Assembly: GCA_037441725.1 (NCBI GenBank)
Contig: JBBIRT010000071.1
Coordinates: 1-16,772 of the forward strand
Origin: JBBIRT01 sp037441725
GTDB taxonomy: Bacteria; Desulfobacterota; BSN033; UBA1163
Direction: 5' to 3'
DNA: 16,772 nt
The notes under the pieces are model-generated. The model ran no database searches. It was not told the DNA's origin and saw nothing but the letters and a program-made list of their open reading frames with translations. Both the position numbers and the translations under genes were made by a program. This document shows positions 13,891 to 16,772 of this stretch, in pieces. The number at the start of each line of letters is the position of its first letter. Position 1 is the stretch's first letter.

Positions 13891-15870
13891 TCAGGGTGAG
13901 TCTTCATATTTTGATAGGAAGTTTGCCATTTTTAATTCTTCAAGCTCAAGGGCAAGGAACTCCCAGAGCTGTGTTAATTCTTTCACCTGTTCTTTCACTT
14001 GTTGGTAGGACTGAATAGTCTCGTAGGTCTCTTGCTGATTTAAATAGAGGTTGGGATTGGATATTTTTTGATTGAGATGATCCAGCTTTTCAGTTGCCTC
14101 ATTTAAGGACCTCTCAACCTCTTGAAATCTCTTCTCGAGATTTGAAAATTGGCGTCGAAATTGGTCTATCTCCTGAGCCCGTCTTTTTCTCTCTTCCTTC
14201 ATTTTGGATGGAGGTTTTCTCTTTTGTCCAAGAGATTTTTGAACCTTCGCTACCTGTTCATCCGATGGGATCTGCTGCTTTTTATAGAGGTAATCGTCAT
14301 AGTTTCCTAAATACAGATGAGGAATTCCCCTTTCAATTTCAATTACCTTATTGGCTACCTCGTTGATCAAATGACGATCGTGAGTGATGAAACAGATCGT
14401 TCCCTGAAATTGTTTTAGTGCCATCTCCAAAACATTTCTTGAGGGGATGTCCAGATGGCTGGTGGGTTCATCCAGGAGAAGAAAATTGGCTGGCTTTAAT
14501 AACATCTTAGCCAGGATCAATCGGCTCTTTTCGCCACCACTCAAAACTGCAACTTTTTTATAGATCTCATCTCCGCTAAAAAGAAAGGTTCCAAGAAGGG
14601 TACGAAGTTCTGTCTGACTTTCATCGGTAGCCACAGAGAGAAGCTCTTCGAACACAGTATGTTCTGGACAGAGGAGATCAAATTGGTGCTGTGCAAAGTA
14701 GGCGCGGGTCACCTCCTTTCCCCAAATGACCTCTCCTCTTTCAAAATCGAGAACCCCGGCTAAGATTTTGAGTAGAGTTGATTTTCCTGCGCCATTAGGC
14801 CCTACGAGGGCAACTTTATCCCCACGAAAAAGCTGAAGGTCTATGCCTTGATAAACCCTTATCTCTCCATAACTTTTATGAAGATTTCTTACCTCAACGA
14901 CTTGGTGGCCACTCCGGGGAGGGGATGGGAAATGGAAGCGAATCCCTTTCTTTTTCTCTGGCAACTCAATTCTTTCAATTTTTTCAAGCATCTTGATTCG
15001 GCTTTGAACCTGGCTCGACTTGGTGTTTTTAGCCCGAAATCGTTCGATAAATCTTTCTGTCTGCTCGATCTTCTTCTGCTGAGTTTTATACGTGGCCTCA
15101 AGAATCTTTCTCCGCGCTTCCTTCTCTTTTAGGTAATGATCATAGTCTCCATAATAGAGATCAATCTTTCGAGCCTCAATCTCTGCAATTCGATCAATGA
15201 GATGGTTGAGAAAAATACGGTCATGAGAGACAATGACCATGGCCCCAGGATAGTTGATTAAAAATTCTTCTAACCAAATGAGAGAGGCTAGATCTAAGTG
15301 ATTGGTAGGTTCATCCAAAAGAAGGAGATCAGGGGACTCAAGAAGGATTTTTGCTAAGGCAATGCGCATTAGCCATCCACCGCTCAGTTCGTCCGTTAAT
15401 CTATAAAAATCCTTCTCTTTAAATCCTAATCCTTTAAGGATTCGTCTGGCCTCTGCCTCTAACCCATACCCTCCTAAAAGGGCAAAGTATTCCTGAAGTT
15501 TTCCATACTCCTTTGCCAGTTTTTCTTGTTTTTGGGGATCCTCACCAGAAGAAAGCTCTTCCTCCAGGATTTTCATCTTATCCTGAAGGGAGGTAAGGTT
15601 TGTTTGACTTTTTAATACTTCATTTAAAACAGTGTCCCCTCTGAAGGGAACGACTTCCTGAGGAAGATAACCCATCTTAACTCCCTTGGCGATGAGGATC
15701 TCTCCCCCATCTAAGGGTTCCTCTCCTAAGATCATTCTGAATAGAGTCGTTTTTCCTGAACCATTTGGGCCGACGAGGCCAAGCCGGTCCCTTGCTCCAA
15801 TCTGGAGAGAACAATCCTTAAAAAGAATTTTGCTTCCAAACTGTTTCTGAATACGATTAAGGGTAATCAT
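13891..15870 (-). CDS. ABC-F family ATP-binding protein (ribosome-associated type)
   Basis: This 659-residue protein has two ABC ATPase domains and no membrane domain, the ABC-F layout. Domain 1: Walker A GPNGSGKTT at 34-42, signature LSGGW 162-166, Walker B LLLLDEP 182-188 with catalytic E187, H216. Linker about 242-320 is Lys/Arg/Glu-rich, the part that enters the ribosomal E site in this family. Domain 2: GPNGAGKST 357-365, LSGGE 443-447, LLLDEP 464-469 with E468, H497. A C-terminal coiled coil (about 555-650) follows, as in Uup/YdiF-type members. Such proteins act on stalled or idle ribosomes, and some give antibiotic resistance; which applies here cannot be told. The first signature ends in W rather than Q/E, a mild variation. 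The ATG at 15870 is preceded by AAGGAAGGA. Confidence 0.93.
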   Translation of the reverse strand: MITLNRIQKQFGSKILFKDCSLQIGARDRLGLVGPNGSGKTTLFRMILGEEPLDGGEILIAKGVKMGYLPQEVVPFRGDTVLNEVLKSQTNLTSLQDKMKILEEELSSGEDPQKQEKLAKEYGKLQEYFALLGGYGLEAEARRILKGLGFKEKDFYRLTDELSGGWLMRIALAKILLESPDLLLLDEPTNHLDLASLIWLEEFLINYPGAMVIVSHDRIFLNHLIDRIAEIEARKIDLYYGDYDHYLKEKEARRKILEATYKTQQKKIEQTERFIERFRAKNTKSSQVQSRIKMLEKIERIELPEKKKGIRFHFPSPPRSGHQVVEVRNLHKSYGEIRVYQGIDLQLFRGDKVALVGPNGAGKSTLLKILAGVLDFERGEVIWGKEVTRAYFAQHQFDLLCPEHTVFEELLSVATDESQTELRTLLGTFLFSGDEIYKKVAVLSGGEKSRLILAKMLLKPANFLLLDEPTSHLDIPSRNVLEMALKQFQGTICFITHDRHLINEVANKVIEIERGIPHLYLGNYDDYLYKKQQIPSDEQVAKVQKSLGQKRKPPSKMKEERKRRAQEIDQFRRQFSNLEKRFQEVERSLNEATEKLDHLNQKISNPNLYLNQQETYETIQSYQQVKEQVKELTQLWEFLALELEELKMANFLSKYEDSP

Positions 15871-15908
15871 TCCTTCCTTAAAGAGATTTTATAAATTAAA
15901 AAAAATCG

Positions 15909-16078
15909 TTATCCAGAGGTTCCCATCAATAACCTATTGAATTTAAAAAATTTTTTACACCAGCAGAAAACCTGCTTTAACTCTTCATCCCCTGTAACTA
16001 ATTCTGCCTTTCGAAGCTTTGCCAGAGCTGCCGAGAAGCAGTCACCATTGATTTTAGAGGAAACTACAATTTTGGGGG
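15909..16078 (-). pseudogene. Remnant of a VapC-type PIN-domain toxin gene
   Basis: Between the zinc-ribbon gene and the ABC-F gene an uninterrupted - strand frame has no start codon of its own but reads DCFSAALAKLRKAELVTGDE (16043 downwards), then ELKQV. This is the hallmark C-terminal block of VapC-type PIN ribonucleases: the D-C-[FA]-x-AALA helix with its metal-binding Asp (codon 16041-16043) and the x-L-V-T-G-D-x-E strand with a further acidic residue. After KQV (to 15969) the sequence departs from the family (FCWCKKFF...) and stops at TAA 15909-15911. The N-terminal two thirds, holding the other catalytic Asp/Glu, are absent: the fragment directly abuts the stop codon of the FmdB-type gene. 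No antitoxin gene is seen. It is read as a decayed gene, not a functional toxin. Confidence 0.65.
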
Positions 16079-16081
16079 GTG

Positions 16082-16432
16082 TTAGAAATTCGTATCGTAC
16101 TTATCAAAATTATAGCCTGCCTTTTTATAATCCTCTAAGGCACGGATTTTCAAGTCCTCCCTTTTTGTTTTTTCTGCTTCCTTATCTGCCAATTCAGCGG
16201 CGTGACTCCATTTTCCTTCTTTTTCATACTCTTTTATTTTCCGATCGGTTTCTGTGAAAGGACTGCCTTTGACAACTACTGCAGGGGCGAAAAGCACACG
16301 AGAGATCGTATGATGGCATTTAGGGCAATGCTCTAAGGCAGGGTCAGTCATCCTTTGGATGATTTCAAAACCCTGTTTGCAATGGTTACAACTTCTTTCA
16401 GGATCAGTAGCCCGATAAACATAGGTCGGCAT
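16082..16432 (-). CDS. FmdB-family zinc-ribbon protein
   Basis: This is a 116-residue protein. Its N-terminus (MPTYVYRA) is the start typical of the FmdB regulatory-protein family, followed by two Cys pairs, C15-NH-C18 and C36-PK-C39, that would bind one zinc in a ribbon; FEIIQRMTDPALEHCPKC is characteristic. A ten-residue insertion before the first Cys pair is unusual, as members commonly read YxYxC. The C-terminal half (60-105) is a charged helix. The name comes from a gene linked to formamidase expression; the actual role of most members is unknown, with transcriptional or nucleic-acid binding often assumed. GGAGGGAG (complement of 16437-16444) sits four bases before the ATG. It may be the first gene of a transcript that continues through the toxin remnant into the ABC-F gene. 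Confidence 0.88.
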   Translation of the reverse strand: MPTYVYRATDPERSCNHCKQGFEIIQRMTDPALEHCPKCHHTISRVLFAPAVVVKGSPFTETDRKIKEYEKEGKWSHAAELADKEAEKTKREDLKIRALEDYKKAGYNFDKYDTNF

Positions 16433-16454
16433 ACCACTCCCTCCTTTTGTTTAT

Positions 16455-16482
16455 AAAATAATATCTTCAATCAAATTGTCAA
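16455..16482 (-). promoter_or_regulatory. Promoter of the zinc-ribbon gene
   Basis: On the - strand a consensus TTGACA (complement of 16477-16482), 16-base spacer and TATTTT (16455-16460) lie about 22 bp upstream of the start codon. The -35 is perfect, the -10 is moderate. Confidence 0.55.
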
Positions 16483-16497
16483 GAAATTTGAAGAGAA

Positions 16498-16707
16498 TTC
16501 TGAAAAAGTCCTTTAATGACTGGGGAGGTAGGGTTCCAAACCCTTCGAATGCGGGCTTTAGAATAGAATTTGCTTGGCATCGTTTATGGGAAAAAAAGTA
16601 TTTTCAGGGTTTTCATTTATAGTGCTGAAAGATTAAAGGTATCCGCTCGAAGGCTTTTCCACCCCACCTCCCCAGTCAAAAAATTCTTTTTGAAAACTTT
16701 TTCAGAG
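16498..16707. repeat. Inverted-repeat element upstream of the zinc-ribbon gene
   Basis: TTCTGAAAAAGT (16498-16509) is mirrored by ACTTTTTCAGAG (16696-16707). Further in, the 13-base TGACTGGGGAGGT (from 16517) matches the complement of a block ending at 16678. The match continues as GGGT..AAA.CCTTCGA with a few changes. The arms (about 50 and 65 bases) enclose a centre of about 80 bp with no reading frame of note. This looks like a second MITE-like or intergenic palindromic family, with no similarity to the one near acs. Confidence 0.65.
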
Positions 16708-16722
16708 GTCTCTGAAAGAGAG

Positions 16723-16772
16723 CTCTGAAAAACTTCCAAGAATGAATGGAGAGGTGTCATTCCAAAACTTTT
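16723..16772 (+). repeat. Start of a further diverged copy of the same repeat, cut by the window end
   Basis: CTCTGAAAAACTT at 16723-16735, then AATGAATGGAGAGGT and ATTCCAAAACTTTT, aligns in direct orientation with 16499-16549 (CTGAAAAAGTCC..AATGACTGGGGAGGT...TTCCAAACCCTTC). The copy begins 16 bases after the first element ends, so the elements are adjacent or nested, and it continues out of the window. Confidence 0.55.

Noticed and set aside
14889..15132. Overlapping frames on both strands inside the ABC-F gene
   Set aside because: They coincide with the Lys/Arg-rich linker codons, whose composition keeps other frames open.
13891..16432. Antibiotic-resistance or toxin-antitoxin island
   Set aside because: The ABC-F protein cannot be assigned to resistance from sequence alone, the toxin is a fragment, and no antitoxin or mobility gene is present.
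16498..16772. CRISPR array at the window end
   Set aside because: The repeats are long, inverted, diverged and irregularly spaced, without unique equal-length spacers.

Overview
The window reads as a stretch of chromosome from an AT-leaning, anaerobic-looking bacterium. Desulfobacterota (former Deltaproteobacteria) is the best guess. The reasons are the C-terminus of a 2-oxoacid:ferredoxin oxidoreductase gamma subunit, a 570-residue protein resembling the deltaproteobacterial DUF6178 family, a PAS-rich soluble histidine kinase, and an acetyl-CoA synthetase facing a CoA-transferase fused to a GNAT domain. This placement rests on remembered family distribution, not on a search.

Layout. (1) 1-1173, + strand: the tail of the oxidoreductase gamma subunit, a PlsC-type acyltransferase and a 64-residue very basic protein. 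(2) 1223-3599, - strand: a compact proC - deoxynucleoside kinase - panC cluster (proline, deoxynucleotide salvage, pantothenate). (3) 3600-3961: a divergent intergenic region with a near-consensus sigma-70 promoter and a 14-bp palindrome. (4) 3962-6298, +: an orphan cytoplasmic histidine kinase with four PAS domains. The first two PAS domains are a tandem duplication, each keeping a cysteine pair. (5) 6299-6748: about 240 bp of this gap is an imperfect long inverted repeat that looks like a miniature transposable element (MITE). It is followed by the acs promoter. (6) 6749-9534, +: acs and an unrecognised protein with a GNAT-like motif. (7) 9567-11441, -: acetyl-CoA hydrolase/CoA-transferase with a C-terminal GNAT domain. 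(8) 11642-13360, +: DUF6178-like protein. (9) 13397-16432, -: a small conserved protein with its own extended -10 promoter, an ABC-F ATPase, the eroded C-terminus of a VapC-type PIN toxin, and an FmdB-type zinc-ribbon protein. (10) 16498-16772: a second, unrelated inverted-repeat element followed by the start of a diverged further copy, cut by the window edge.

How the genes fit together. The acs / GNAT-like / CoA-transferase-GNAT block is a convergent acetate-acetyl-CoA module. Acs keeps the lysine (K620) that is acetylated in other bacteria, so nearby GNAT domains suggest, but do not prove, local acetylation control. The rest is mainly housekeeping. I found no CRISPR array, tRNA, rRNA, prophage or defence island. 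The most unusual content lies in the non-coding parts: two unrelated families of palindromic repeats and a toxin-gene fossil. Several start codons were moved from the longest reading frame on ribosome-binding-site evidence.
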